Positions 12,251 to 20,066 of a stretch of DNA of 64,000 nucleotides are shown one piece after another. The number at the start of each line of letters is the position of its first letter. The stretch's first letter is position 1. The DNA is from Oscillospiraceae bacterium (GTDB lineage: Bacteria; Bacillota; Clostridia; Oscillospirales; Acutalibacteraceae). The DNA lies in NCBI GenBank assembly GCA_015066225.1, contig SVOT01000003.1:62001-126000 (forward strand). Direction: 5' to 3'. A program made the position numbers and the translations under genes. A model generated the notes under the pieces. The model was not told where the DNA came from. It ran no database searches and saw only the letters and a program-made list of their open reading frames with translations.

Positions 12251-12637
12251 TTACTTTTCATTCTTCCCCAAAAAGGGTCTGAGCATTATTGCAAACCTTG
12301 GGAAAATATAGGTTAAAACCAATGACAAGGTATTGAACCACGGAAGAAGGTGCCCCACCAATGCCACCACAAAAAGAAGAAGCATTCGTCCGCTTTGTGA
12401 AAGCTTCATAAGATTTTTAGCATCCTTTTCGTCTTTGGTAACGGCATTCTGAACGGTTATGCCCATCAGAAGAAAATTTCCGATTGCGGCAACAGCACCA
12501 AGGATGTTACCGAGAAGCACGGTATAATTCCATTTGCCGATTATTAAAAAAACGGCTTGCATAAGTGCGCTGAGAATCAGCGTAAACACCGCAATGTATT
12601 TAACCTCTTTCAAAACAACCGGGTCAATTTTTTTCAT
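12251..12637 (-). CDS. AtpI-like ATP synthase accessory membrane protein
   Basis: Small polytopic protein, 128 aa, with four predicted membrane helices (about 14-34, 38-60, 80-98, 100-118). It is the first gene of the ATP synthase operon, where AtpI (ATP synthase protein I, implicated in c-ring assembly and possibly Mg2+ or Ca2+ handling) is normally found. Size, topology and position support that call, but I see no diagnostic motif, so identity is partly by context. GAGG precedes the ATG. Confidence 0.75.
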   Translation of the reverse strand: MKKIDPVVLKEVKYIAVFTLILSALMQAVFLIIGKWNYTVLLGNILGAVAAIGNFLLMGITVQNAVTKDEKDAKNLMKLSQSGRMLLLFVVALVGHLLPWFNTLSLVLTYIFPRFAIMLRPFLGKNEK

Positions 12638-12666
12638 AGAACAAATACCTCGAAAAAATAATAGAT

Positions 12667-12696
12667 ATTATACCATAAGTTTTACCTGTATTGCAA
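12667..12696 (-). promoter_or_regulatory. Promoter of the ATP synthase operon
   Basis: On the minus strand, TTGCAA and TATAAT are separated by 18 bp and lie about 30 bp upstream of the AtpI-like start. It is a good sigma-A match and the only strong candidate upstream of the nine-gene operon. Confidence 0.7.
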
Positions 12697-12732
12697 GATT
12701 AAAAACACTAAAATCGCACAAAACCACAAAAA

Positions 12733-12757
12733 AGTGCGTTGCAAAACGCAACGCACT
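12733..12757 (-). terminator. Terminator of the SDR operon
   Basis: The stem GTGCGTTGC with GCAACGCAC closes an AAAAC loop. On the minus strand it is followed by TTTTTT, immediately after the stop of the 12767 gene. It also separates that operon from the ATP synthase promoter. Confidence 0.85.
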
Positions 12758-12766
12758 AAATTAATT

Positions 12767-13759
12767 TTATTTCCCCTCGTATTCACGAATCCACTGAACC
12801 ATATCTGCAACAGACTGTTCAACGCTCATTGGGTTATAATCAAGCTCTTTTCTTGCTTTTTCGATAGAAAAATTGCAGTTTGAAACAAGCTTGCGGATTG
12901 AGTATCTTGTGAAAAGAGGTGTTTTCTTTGCAACCTTGTAGAAAACCTCTGCCGCAGGTGCAACAGCCTTTGCAACACCGTAGGAAAGCGGGATTTTAGG
13001 GGCTTTCTTACCACAAGCCTTTGCAGTTGCTTTAATAAATCCGTCAACAGAAATCTGCTCACCGCAAAGAATGTAGCATTCACCCTTGCCGCCCTGCTTT
13101 GCCGCCATATACATACCGTGAGCAACGTCACGGATATCAACAAAATTGTATGCACCGAATGAAAGAGTTACGGGGAAAATGCCGTTAACAAACATTCTTA
13201 CCATTTCACCAACGTTTGAAACCTTAAAGTCATAAGGACCGATGCAAGCACCGGGATGAGTAACAACAGCATCAATTCTGCCGGCTTTTACCTCGTCGAG
13301 AACAAACTGTGTTGCAGTTGCCTTTGTTTTTGCGTATGTACCCTCGAGCTCGTCAATGGGGAAAGAGTCAACCTCTTTCATAACCTGATTGTCGGGAAGC
13401 GGAACGAAAGCATCAACAGAGGAAGCATAGACAAGTCTTCTTACGCCTTTTTCTTCGCAAGCCTGAACAACGTTCTTTGTGCCGCCGACGTTAACGTTCC
13501 AGATCATATCCTCTTGGTCAGCGTTAATGTCAATAATGCCTGCAAGGTGATAAACCACATCAACACCCTCAAATGCTTTGAGAAGTGCATCAAGGTCGGT
13601 TACGTCGCCATAGACCTTTTCGCATTCGATTCCGTCAAACTGCTTGGAATCTTTTCTGATGAGAATTCTAACTTTTTCGCCGCTGTCAACAAGCTCTTTC
13701 AGAAGAGCGTAGCCTATATGACCGGTTGCGCCCGTTACAAGACTGATTTTATCGCTCAT
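12767..13759 (-). CDS. NAD(P)-dependent epimerase/dehydratase (extended SDR)
   Basis: Rossmann-fold oxidoreductase, 330 aa. The cofactor loop is TGATGHIGYAL near the N-terminus, the acidic adenine contact follows as GDVTDLDAL, and the YxxxK pair is in TYAKTKATA near residue 150. The fold and length match extended SDRs such as sugar epimerases, dihydroflavonol-4-reductase-like enzymes and 3-beta-HSD-like enzymes; the DVVYHLAGI stretch is also typical. The substrate is not evident. It is the last of three tandem SDR genes with tiny gaps, suggesting successive or alternative steps on related substrates. Confidence 0.88.
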   Translation of the reverse strand: MSDKISLVTGATGHIGYALLKELVDSGEKVRILIRKDSKQFDGIECEKVYGDVTDLDALLKAFEGVDVVYHLAGIIDINADQEDMIWNVNVGGTKNVVQACEEKGVRRLVYASSVDAFVPLPDNQVMKEVDSFPIDELEGTYAKTKATATQFVLDEVKAGRIDAVVTHPGACIGPYDFKVSNVGEMVRMFVNGIFPVTLSFGAYNFVDIRDVAHGMYMAAKQGGKGECYILCGEQISVDGFIKATAKACGKKAPKIPLSYGVAKAVAPAAEVFYKVAKKTPLFTRYSIRKLVSNCNFSIEKARKELDYNPMSVEQSVADMVQWIREYEGK

Positions 13760-13765
13760 TTCAGG

Positions 13766-14785
13766 TTATTCTCCTTTCATGCCGAGAAGCTCAACCGTTC
13801 CGTCATAAACTGCCTGTGAAACCTTAATTGAATCAAAGATAGCGGCTTTGATATCGTCATCGGTAGCACCGAGCTCCTTTGAGAAACGGTCAGGGATAAA
13901 GAGGTTAATACCCATAATATCTGCAAGTCCGTCAACGTCGATACCGCTTTCAATACCCTTTTCAGCGTATTCTTTCTTAACACCGCCGAGACCCATTCGC
14001 ATCATCCAGGGAGCAACGCTGATGATTTTACGGTTTTCGCCCATACCTCTTGCGGCATAAACGATTTTGAGAAATTCCTTCCATGTAAGGTTATACATAC
14101 TGATTGGCCAAGCCTTTGCGCCCTTTGATTTTTCAGCGGCGCCGACGATAACCTCACCAACCTGGCGTACTGTGAGCATCGCTGTGCCACCGCCGGGGTA
14201 CATTGTGAAGGGAAGCTTATCCATTCTCTTAATCTGTTCGATAAGGATAACCCAAACAGGCTTTCTGCCGGGCTGAGTGCCGAAGATATAGGGAAGCTCG
14301 AGAACTGCTACATCGAAGTTTTCGTCGGCAAATGAGAAAGCAACATTCTCCTGGTCGATACGGCTTCTGATGTATGGATGCTTTTCTGTGAGCTTCATAT
14401 CGGGGCGCTCTTTTGCAAGGTATGCAAAATACGAACCGAGAATAACTGCGCTCTTTACGCCAACCTCTTTGCAAAGAGGAAGAATTCTTTCAAGGGGCTG
14501 AATGTTGTATTTGTAGTATGCATCGTAAACGGGTGCGGGGAATTCAACTCTTTCGTCAATACCTGCGGCGAAAACGAAGCAGTCGTGACCCTTGAGGAGC
14601 TCACGGATTTCGTCATCTGATTTCTCGTAGATATTGCAGAATTCAAGCTTCATTTCCTGGGGAATGGGAGCACCCTCCGGAAGAGGGGGAAGAGCAACGC
14701 TTGTTACATCGTGACCTCTTTCAATAAAAATTCTTGCGGCTTCACAGCCAAGAAGACCTGTACCGCCAATCATAAATATTTTCAT
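13766..14785 (-). CDS. NAD(P)-dependent epimerase/dehydratase family protein
   Basis: Second SDR-type protein of the operon, 339 aa. The nucleotide loop is MIGGTGLLGCEAARIF. The central region includes FVFAAGIDERVEFPAP and SAVILGSYFAYLAKERP, in the position of the catalytic Ser and Tyr, but the YxxxK spacing is less clear than in its neighbours. This may be an atypical member. It overlaps the preceding gene by 4 nt and lies 6 nt before the next, so the three are almost certainly cotranscribed. No sugar-nucleotide synthesis genes are adjacent, so assigning it to polysaccharide biosynthesis would be a guess. Confidence 0.82.
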   Translation of the reverse strand: MKIFMIGGTGLLGCEAARIFIERGHDVTSVALPPLPEGAPIPQEMKLEFCNIYEKSDDEIRELLKGHDCFVFAAGIDERVEFPAPVYDAYYKYNIQPLERILPLCKEVGVKSAVILGSYFAYLAKERPDMKLTEKHPYIRSRIDQENVAFSFADENFDVAVLELPYIFGTQPGRKPVWVILIEQIKRMDKLPFTMYPGGGTAMLTVRQVGEVIVGAAEKSKGAKAWPISMYNLTWKEFLKIVYAARGMGENRKIISVAPWMMRMGLGGVKKEYAEKGIESGIDVDGLADIMGINLFIPDRFSKELGATDDDIKAAIFDSIKVSQAVYDGTVELLGMKGE

Positions 14786-16293
14786 TCTGTAACCTTCTCC
14801 TTAAAGTTATCAAAGATTTCGGGGCCATAAACGTTGTTTTCGCCTTGACGGTCCCAAACCTGTGCAAAGAACGGATTTATTCTTGCTTCCTCGTCATAGT
14901 TCCAGGGCCAGGGAAGCTCTGCAGGACACCAATGACCACCCTTAAGAACAAGGTTGGGTGACATTTCAAATTCGTTGCCTCTTGCACTTACCCATTTAAC
15001 GGGTGTGTACATATCAACGATTTCTGTTGCAAGGCACTTACCGCCTCTGAACTCTGCAGCCTTCTGAAGATCTTCAAGAGTAAGAGAATCAAAGGGCTTT
15101 GTTTCATCATAGCCATGGTCGAGAACTACAACGTCATCTGCAGTTGTCTGCTTTGCAGGAATAACGATGTTGAAATCCTCCCACTTTCTGGGGAGCTTCT
15201 CATATTCCTCCATGCTGCCGTAGTATGCTGTCATTCTTACGTCAACCTTATTTGCTGCCCACCAAAGTGTGCCGTACTCGGGAGTTTCTGCAATTTTCTT
15301 CATCCAGAGCTTTTTAAGAATCGGTGCAAAGGGCTTTGCAAGGAATGCCAATTTATAATAGGATTCAACGTGCTTCATCATACCCTTGAAATAATCCTTA
15401 ACGGGAACGTTAGCACGGAAATGGCAATATTTTTCGAGCTCATCACCATCGTAATACCATTGACCGTGGAAGTTACGGGTTGTGAACCAATGGGGGTCAA
15501 AGAGCTTTTTGGGTGAGCCAAGACCAAGTGTACCGAGAAGAAGCTCTTCAAACTCGTAGTTTGTGATTCTGTATTGTTCACCGGAGCCGATGTTGTAGAA
15601 GCGTCTCCAGAATTCTTCGGGGATATCGTCGCCGCAAACGTTTGCAAGAAGACGACCTGAATCTTCAACAGTTGCCCACTCAAGCATACCGTTAATCGGT
15701 ACGTGGTACATAATGGGCTCAAGGTTTTTAAGAATTGCGGGGTAAAGAATGCCCGACTGACGAAGAGATACCCAATATTTAAGACCTGATTCGGCAAAAA
15801 CGGCCTCCGCCTTGATTTTACTGATAGCGTAGTGGTCATACACGCTGACTTTAAGGGGGTCACCTGTTCTGCCCCAATGAATAGGAGCGTTTCTGTCGCC
15901 TGTCTCAGCAACTGTGCCTATGTAAACAACCTTGATTGCATCCGGGTTCGGCTGAGCTTTAACAGCGTTAACAATGTTCTGAGCTGCAGTAACGTTTGTT
16001 TTCTGTGTTTTAACAGGATAGTAGTCAGCCGCAGGAGAAACCATGCCGCCAACGTGAAGAACGTAGTCTGCACCTGTTACCATTGCGAGAACGTCTTCGT
16101 AGTTTGTAAGGTCACCCCAGACAAGCTTAACTGAAGGATCGTTTTCATAAGCTGCAAACTTATCACGATTTTTCTGGCTGTCTCTGTTGAGAACAACAAT
16201 GTTGAACTCGTTTTTTCTTGCATAAAGCTCTTTAAAGCCTGCCCAGCCCATTGTGCCGGATGAACCTGTGAGAGCTACGGTTTTTTTAGACAT
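14782..16293 (-). CDS. Long NAD-dependent epimerase/dehydratase with C-terminal extension
   Basis: First gene of the SDR operon, 503 aa from ATG 16293. The cofactor loop is TGSSGTMGWAGF and the catalytic pair lies in YDHYAISKIKAEA (about residue 155). About 150-200 residues follow the usual extended-SDR length; they are rich in Trp and Asp (HGQWYYDGDELEKY, LPWPWNYDEEARINPFF) and match no family I recognise. The start was chosen because GGGGTG lies six bases upstream and the Rossmann strand follows directly; the ORF track adds eleven residues. A strong promoter precedes it. Confidence 0.85.
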   Translation of the reverse strand: MSKKTVALTGSSGTMGWAGFKELYARKNEFNIVVLNRDSQKNRDKFAAYENDPSVKLVWGDLTNYEDVLAMVTGADYVLHVGGMVSPAADYYPVKTQKTNVTAAQNIVNAVKAQPNPDAIKVVYIGTVAETGDRNAPIHWGRTGDPLKVSVYDHYAISKIKAEAVFAESGLKYWVSLRQSGILYPAILKNLEPIMYHVPINGMLEWATVEDSGRLLANVCGDDIPEEFWRRFYNIGSGEQYRITNYEFEELLLGTLGLGSPKKLFDPHWFTTRNFHGQWYYDGDELEKYCHFRANVPVKDYFKGMMKHVESYYKLAFLAKPFAPILKKLWMKKIAETPEYGTLWWAANKVDVRMTAYYGSMEEYEKLPRKWEDFNIVIPAKQTTADDVVVLDHGYDETKPFDSLTLEDLQKAAEFRGGKCLATEIVDMYTPVKWVSARGNEFEMSPNLVLKGGHWCPAELPWPWNYDEEARINPFFAQVWDRQGENNVYGPEIFDNFKEKVTE

Positions 16294-16331
16294 AAAAAAC
16301 ACCCCATCTTTCCAAAATTTATACATAATAA

Positions 16332-16361
16332 ATTATACATTCAACTTCCACACTTTGTCAA
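16332..16361 (-). promoter_or_regulatory. Strong promoter of the SDR operon
   Basis: On the minus strand a consensus TTGACA lies 18 bp from a consensus TATAAT, about 40 bp upstream of the 16293 start. A second TTGACA sits 11 bp further upstream. Confidence 0.8.
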
Positions 16362-16384
16362 TAGTTTGTCAATTTAAAGGTAAC

Positions 16385-16918
16385 TCATTTCAGTATTTTC
16401 CAAAGTTTTTTCGCAACAATCGGTATAAAAAATGCGCATCGCTTCAGCAATATGTCGTAAAGGAAAAATACAAGGTTTGCCATTGCCAGCAACACGGGGA
16501 TTGTAAGAGCGCCGAACTCGCTGTATTCCTCACCCGAAACCCCTAAAAAAGCAACACCCAGCCAGCCGATTGCAACAGCCGCACAGTTGAATAAAGCGAG
16601 CTTAATTATCCAAGAAAACGCTTTTTTCGTTTTCTCAACAGATTCCTTTATTAACGGGTAATAGCCGAAAAACAGCACATAGACCAATGCGGTTTCTTTA
16701 TCTGCAAGAAAAAGGAACGACAGGACGGCAGTTGAAAAAAACACGCCTATAGCCCACCTTTTGCCTGCAATAAAGCTGACAAACAAAACGATAACACCGC
16801 AAACAAGGGGCAAAACATACATAAGCACCGGCAGAGCTGTGGTGAAAAGCATAAGAACAACTGACAGAGCCGCCGCAAAGCCGCATATCGCTGTTTTCTT
16901 CACTTTTTTCAGTTGCAT
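16385..16918 (-). CDS. Small polytopic membrane protein, unknown function
   Basis: Hydrophobic protein, 177 aa, with about five or six predicted membrane helices from residue 9 onward, a basic N-terminus (MQLKKVKKTA) and a basic C-terminus. The layout resembles the substrate-binding S components of ECF transporters, but no diagnostic motif or neighbouring energising genes support that. It is divergent from the PHP gene, and AAGGCGGTGA precedes the ATG. It is a real gene by length, hydrophobicity and ribosome site; the function is open. Confidence 0.75.
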   Translation of the reverse strand: MQLKKVKKTAICGFAAALSVVLMLFTTALPVLMYVLPLVCGVIVLFVSFIAGKRWAIGVFFSTAVLSFLFLADKETALVYVLFFGYYPLIKESVEKTKKAFSWIIKLALFNCAAVAIGWLGVAFLGVSGEEYSEFGALTIPVLLAMANLVFFLYDILLKRCAFFIPIVAKKLWKILK

Positions 16919-16983
16919 TTAATCACCGCCTTGTTTTTGGTTTATATTATTTTACCATTTTTATTAATATTTGCAACAATTTG

Positions 16984-17012
16984 TGGACAAGAAAGATAAA
17001 AAGGAGTATAAT
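16984..17012 (+). promoter_or_regulatory. Promoter of the PHP gene
   Basis: TGGACA and TATAAT are separated by 17 bp, about 30 bp upstream of the ATG at 17042. This is a good sigma-A match in the divergent intergenic region. Confidence 0.7.
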
Positions 17013-17041
17013 CCCATAGATATTTAAAGCAAGGTGATTTT

Positions 17042-17737
17042 ATGGAATATTTATTCGAGATGCATGCCCACGTCAAAGAGGTCAGCACCTGCTCGGAAAC
17101 ATATGCAAAGCAATTTGTTGAATACTACACCGACATCGGCTACACGGGCTTAATCGTTACCGACCATATGAATCCAAACACATTTTCCGAGGTCGGTCTT
17201 GAAAATGCTTCTTGGGAAGAAAAGGTTGAGCATTTTCTCAAGGGCTACAAAGCGGTTAAAGAAGCTGCAAATGGTAAATTCACGGTGCTTCTCGGTATGG
17301 AGCTGAGGTTTTATAACGGTGGCTCAAACGACTACCTTGTTTACGGAGTAACCGAGGAGTTTTTAAAATCCAATGGTGACCTTATGGCACTCAGCCCGAA
17401 AGCCTTTTCAAAATTAGCCCACGAAAACGGTCTTTTATTTATTCAGGCACACCCATTCAGAAGGGGTATGAAGATTGAAAACTGGGATTTTCTCGACGGC
17501 TACGAGGTTTTCAACGGCAATCCCCGCCACCGGTCAAACAACGATATTGCAGAGATTTGGGCAAAGAAGCATAACAAAGCTGTTATAACCTCCGGCTCTG
17601 ATTTCCACGAGGTTGACGACATCGGTCACGGCGGAATATATTTCAGCTCCCCCATCAATTCAAACGAAGACCTTGTAAGGGAACTGAAGGTAGGCAATTA
17701 CAGATTAAAGAAAACAGAATTTGAATTTATAAAATAA
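17042..17737 (+). CDS. PHP-domain metal-dependent phosphoesterase
   Basis: Predicted hydrolase of the polymerase-and-histidinol-phosphatase superfamily, 231 aa. Metal ligands appear in order: EMHAHVKE at the N-terminus, VTDHMN near residue 40, GMELRF near 85, QAHPFRR near 140 and SGSDFHEVDD near 185. That is a complete PHP active site on a stand-alone domain. Family members include phosphatases acting on small phosphorylated metabolites and nucleotides; the substrate is not indicated. It is monocistronic, with its own promoter and a strong terminator. Confidence 0.88.
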   Translation: MEYLFEMHAHVKEVSTCSETYAKQFVEYYTDIGYTGLIVTDHMNPNTFSEVGLENASWEEKVEHFLKGYKAVKEAANGKFTVLLGMELRFYNGGSNDYLVYGVTEEFLKSNGDLMALSPKAFSKLAHENGLLFIQAHPFRRGMKIENWDFLDGYEVFNGNPRHRSNNDIAEIWAKKHNKAVITSGSDFHEVDDIGHGGIYFSSPINSNEDLVRELKVGNYRLKKTEFEFIK

Positions 17738-17750
17738 TTCAAGGTAATTC

Positions 17751-17791
17751 AAAGGGAACTGTAAAAACGAAATTTTTACAGTTCCTTTTTT
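17751..17791 (+). terminator. Terminator of the PHP gene
   Basis: The 13 bp stem GGAACTGTAAAAA closes a five-base loop and is followed by seven T. The stem sequence is related to those of two other terminators in this window (35377 and 40341). Confidence 0.9.
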
Positions 17792-17847
17792 TATCTGCAA
17801 AGAGAGCCTGCTACACATTAATAAAATGCCGTGCGCAGCACCCGAAG

Positions 17848-18150
17848 CTTGCCACTTACAATTTGCCACTTGCAACTAAAAAATGTAGGGGACGGTCTTG
17901 ACCGTCCCGCAAACCGAGTACCAAAACGGGCAGGTCAAGACCTGCCCCTACATTATCTATCCCAACAACAAATTATTACAATCGGCACACAGTGCCCTTA
18001 AACTTGCAACCAGTGACTGGCGGCTGGCGGCTTTACAATCGGCGCAAAGCGCCCCGAAACTGGTAGCTGGCGACTGGCGACTGGCAGCTAAGCAATCGCC
18101 GCTTGCGCCCCTTAACTTGCCACTCTCAACTTGCAACTTTAAAAAGCGGC
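17848..18150. repeat. Composite cluster of short palindromic repeats (no gene)
   Basis: This gap of about 450 bp holds no credible ORF. First come near-identical TTGCCACTTGCAA-type units (17848-17878). Next is an imperfect palindrome of about 69 bp (17884-17952) with inverted ends TGTAGGGG/CCCCTACA, containing two perfect hairpins, GGGACGGTC-tt-GACCGTCCC and GGGCAGGTC-aa-GACCTGCCC. Then come three versions of CAATCGGCGCAAAGCGCC-type units separated by short degenerate strings (GACTGGCGACTGGC). Related pieces recur at 27.5, 42.05 and 46.45 kb. It resembles REP/MITE-type intergenic DNA; no transposase is nearby. Confidence 0.85.
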
Positions 18151-18188
18151 TTGGAATTAACCAAACCGCCCTTTGAAATATTAAATTG

Positions 18189-18752
18189 TTAATCCGGGTC
18201 AATCATAGAACCGTCCGCTGTCTTACCTGATTGGTCCAATAATAATACAGAATTTTTAAAATCTTTTTGGGAAAAAGAAAAACTGTATTTTGATATATTA
18301 TAAAGAGTATTTCCATTTCTCACAAACAAAAGTTGTTCCGTTTCAAAATTCAAAACAGAAAAATCTTTTCTTGAAACAAACACCGTGAATTCATCGGTAT
18401 TTTCTAAAACAAATCCATCTCGATAATCATCGACGTAATACCAAAAAGCTTCCTCACATTCTGAAGATGTTTTATATATTTTTAAATAAACATCTGTAGT
18501 GAAGTCCAATGCGAATGCGACCACAATTGAATTTGAATTTTCATAACAGTCGAAATACAGTTCCCCATATAATTGCTTAATATGATCAATATCAAAACCA
18601 GCATAATCAGGGAAAAGAGACTTTTTTGCCAATGGTTTAAATAAACTCTTTGTATATTTCGGACATATAAGACATTGAAATACTATTGCAATTACTATAG
18701 AAATGATTATTATTTTCAACAATTTAGATTTTCTACGCAAACACAAATCCAT
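18189..18752 (-). CDS. Membrane-anchored orphan immunity candidate in the RHS island
   Basis: Hypothetical protein of about 187 aa: a basic N-terminus, one membrane helix (LLKIIIISIVIAIVFQCLICP) and an outward or periplasm-side domain of about 140 residues rich in aromatic and acidic residues. The ATG at 18752 has AAGGAG ten bases upstream; the ORF track start lacks one. The gene is visibly AT-rich compared with the core genes around it. Its place downstream of an RHS toxin, after another immunity-like gene and an RHS scar, suggests an orphan immunity protein. That role is inferred from context only; no family is recognised. Confidence 0.6.
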   Translation of the reverse strand: MDLCLRRKSKLLKIIIISIVIAIVFQCLICPKYTKSLFKPLAKKSLFPDYAGFDIDHIKQLYGELYFDCYENSNSIVVAFALDFTTDVYLKIYKTSSECEEAFWYYVDDYRDGFVLENTDEFTVFVSRKDFSVLNFETEQLLFVRNGNTLYNISKYSFSFSQKDFKNSVLLLDQSGKTADGSMIDPD

Positions 18753-18819
18753 TAAATTGATACTCCTTCTTCGAAAAATATTTTTTATATTTTTTGCTGT
18801 AAAGTTCATTTCAAGAAAT

Positions 18820-18866
18820 CAGGGGACGGTTCTGTTATCGACGATTTTTGTTCAAAACCGCCCCTG
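18820..18866. repeat. Hairpin between two immunity-like genes
   Basis: AGGGGACGGTT and AACCGCCCCT form an imperfect inverted repeat around a loop of about 24 bases. The right arm and flank (AAAACCGCCCCTGA, GATTGGTTTAT) recur near 20034-20060 after the first immunity gene, so this is part of a duplicated flank. It may act as a terminator. Confidence 0.6.
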
Positions 18867-18872
18867 ATTGGT

Positions 18873-19502
18873 TTATTCAATTACTTCATTTAAGTAATCG
18901 ACTGTTTGCATAAGAATTTTGTCGTTGTTGGAGCTGTTTTCAAAAGCTAACGTTAAAACATATCCATCCTTGATAATTAAGATTTCACTCAGATAATGTA
19001 AATCAAAAATATTGCTGTCATACATATAATCCGAGTCACCGTAGTAAATTACTATCAGTGCATTGTCCTGAATTCTCTTTTCACCCACCAAATGATATCC
19101 GGGATCATAAATTCTTTCCTCCATATAATAATTATAGCATGTACCGTTTGGGTCTGTGTCCAAGTGCACCAATATATCTATATTCTCGTAAAGCTCAGGG
19201 TCATCGTGTGGCTCCCGCCCTTTTGAAACATAAAACTTCTCTATTTCTGCCAAATCAAGCTGTACAAGTTCATTTATAGTTTCTTGTGATACGGATGTTT
19301 TTTTGTATTCTATATCGAACCAAAACGCCGGAATCAGTAAACAAATAACCAATAACACGACAAATCGGATGATATTTTTTCTGGTTTTGGACTTAATTAG
19401 CTTAACAAAGGCTATTATTGCAAATATAACAATAGCTACCGGAATAAGAACACGTAAAAAAATCCAGATCCATATATTCAAATCTAAATTTACTATAATC
19501 AC
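18873..19502 (-). CDS. Membrane-anchored orphan immunity candidate next to RHS scar
   Basis: Hypothetical protein of about 209 aa with two N-terminal hydrophobic segments (IWIWIFLRVLIPVAIVIFAIIAFV and FVVLLVICLLIPAFWF) and a soluble C-terminal domain of about 140 residues. The GTG at 19502 is chosen because GGAGGAGAGG lies just upstream; the ORF track starts 16 codons earlier inside that site. The layout is like the 20067 gene (N-terminal helices plus a beta-rich domain), but the sequences are not obviously related. It lies directly after a fragment of RHS core coding sequence, the position of an immunity gene for a lost toxin tip. Function inferred from context. Confidence 0.6.
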   Translation of the reverse strand: MIIVNLDLNIWIWIFLRVLIPVAIVIFAIIAFVKLIKSKTRKNIIRFVVLLVICLLIPAFWFDIEYKKTSVSQETINELVQLDLAEIEKFYVSKGREPHDDPELYENIDILVHLDTDPNGTCYNYYMEERIYDPGYHLVGEKRIQDNALIVIYYGDSDYMYDSNIFDLHYLSEILIIKDGYVLTLAFENSSNNDKILMQTVDYLNEVIE

Positions 19503-19518
19503 AAAACCTCTCCTCCGT

Positions 19519-19719
19519 TCATCCAACAAGTATTTTACAGTTTCTTTCACCTATACCTACCATGAACGTAAAAACATAGAGAATCCCATCATTCTCACAA
19601 TAAGCAAACAAATTGTAAGAAAGAGTTGTGCCTGTTGCGCCGAGGTAAGACGTGGGGTTACCGATTGGATAAACTATTATTTGTATAAAAACAAATTTGC
19701 CGTTTTTTAATCTTGTCAA
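19519..19719 (-). pseudogene. Remnant of an RHS core with in-frame internal deletion
   Basis: The 66-codon ORF contains IGNPTSYLGATGTTLSYNLF and then AYCENDG. In the intact RHS protein the first part is followed by NLSWRGREL, and the second part (YLGATGTTLSY...) lies about 181 codons later. At DNA level 19585-19642 matches 21448-21512 and 19642-19666 matches 22047-22075, fused at the shared string CCGAGGTAA. It keeps no start domain and no tip, and diverges right after AYCENDG, so it is a scar, not a gene. The scattered mismatches show that it diverged from, or came from a paralogue of, the present RHS gene. Confidence 0.85.
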
Positions 19720-20066
19720 TTATTATCCCCCTCTCCTCAGAAAGGTTATATTTGTCATTTCTTTAAACTGACAAATTTCGACAATTAAATTATCTTGATA
19801 TGGTAAGTTTATTACAGTTGAATCTTGCGATTCAACGACGTTCGGCTCTCACGTCGAGAATCCTCCACCATCGCAAGCGATGGTCCCCCTCCTTTCGAAA
19901 GGAGGTAAAAAAACATTGCATGCCCCCTCTCTCCACGAGAGAGGTAAAGGGCGGTTTAACAGCGATTGAAAAACCGCCCTTTGAAATATTAAATTGTAAA
20001 TCGGACTTTTTCAGTGGTTTCGAACCGTCAACTGATTGGTTTATCAAAACCGCCCCTGAATGAACC
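19720..20066. repeat. Hairpin-rich noncoding stretch in the RHS island
   Basis: No credible gene in about 350 bp. It holds four consecutive perfect or near-perfect inverted repeats: CCATCGC-aa-GCGATGG (19868-19883), CCTCCTTTCGAAAGGAGG (19888-19905), CCTCTCTC-cac-GAGAGAGG (19926-19944) and AGGGCGGTTT/AAACCGCCCT (19948-19980). The segment from ACCGCCCTTTGAAATATTAAATTGT onward also occurs at 18163-18190, and GATTGGTTTAT/AAAACCGCCCCTGA occurs near 18853, so flanks of the immunity genes are duplicated. Confidence 0.75.

Noticed and set aside
17848-18150. Possible CRISPR array from spaced repeats
   Set aside because: Units vary in length and sequence, spacing is irregular, and no cas genes lie nearby.
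17898-18176. 92 aa ORF with internal repeats (SAHSALKLATSDWRLAA-type)
   Set aside because: The repeated peptide is simply translation of the palindromic DNA repeats; no ribosome site or homologous protein is recognised.
19720-20066. Possible insertion sequence or attachment site beside the RHS scar
   Set aside because: No transposase or integrase, no tRNA, no clear terminal repeats or target duplications; hairpins alone are not enough.
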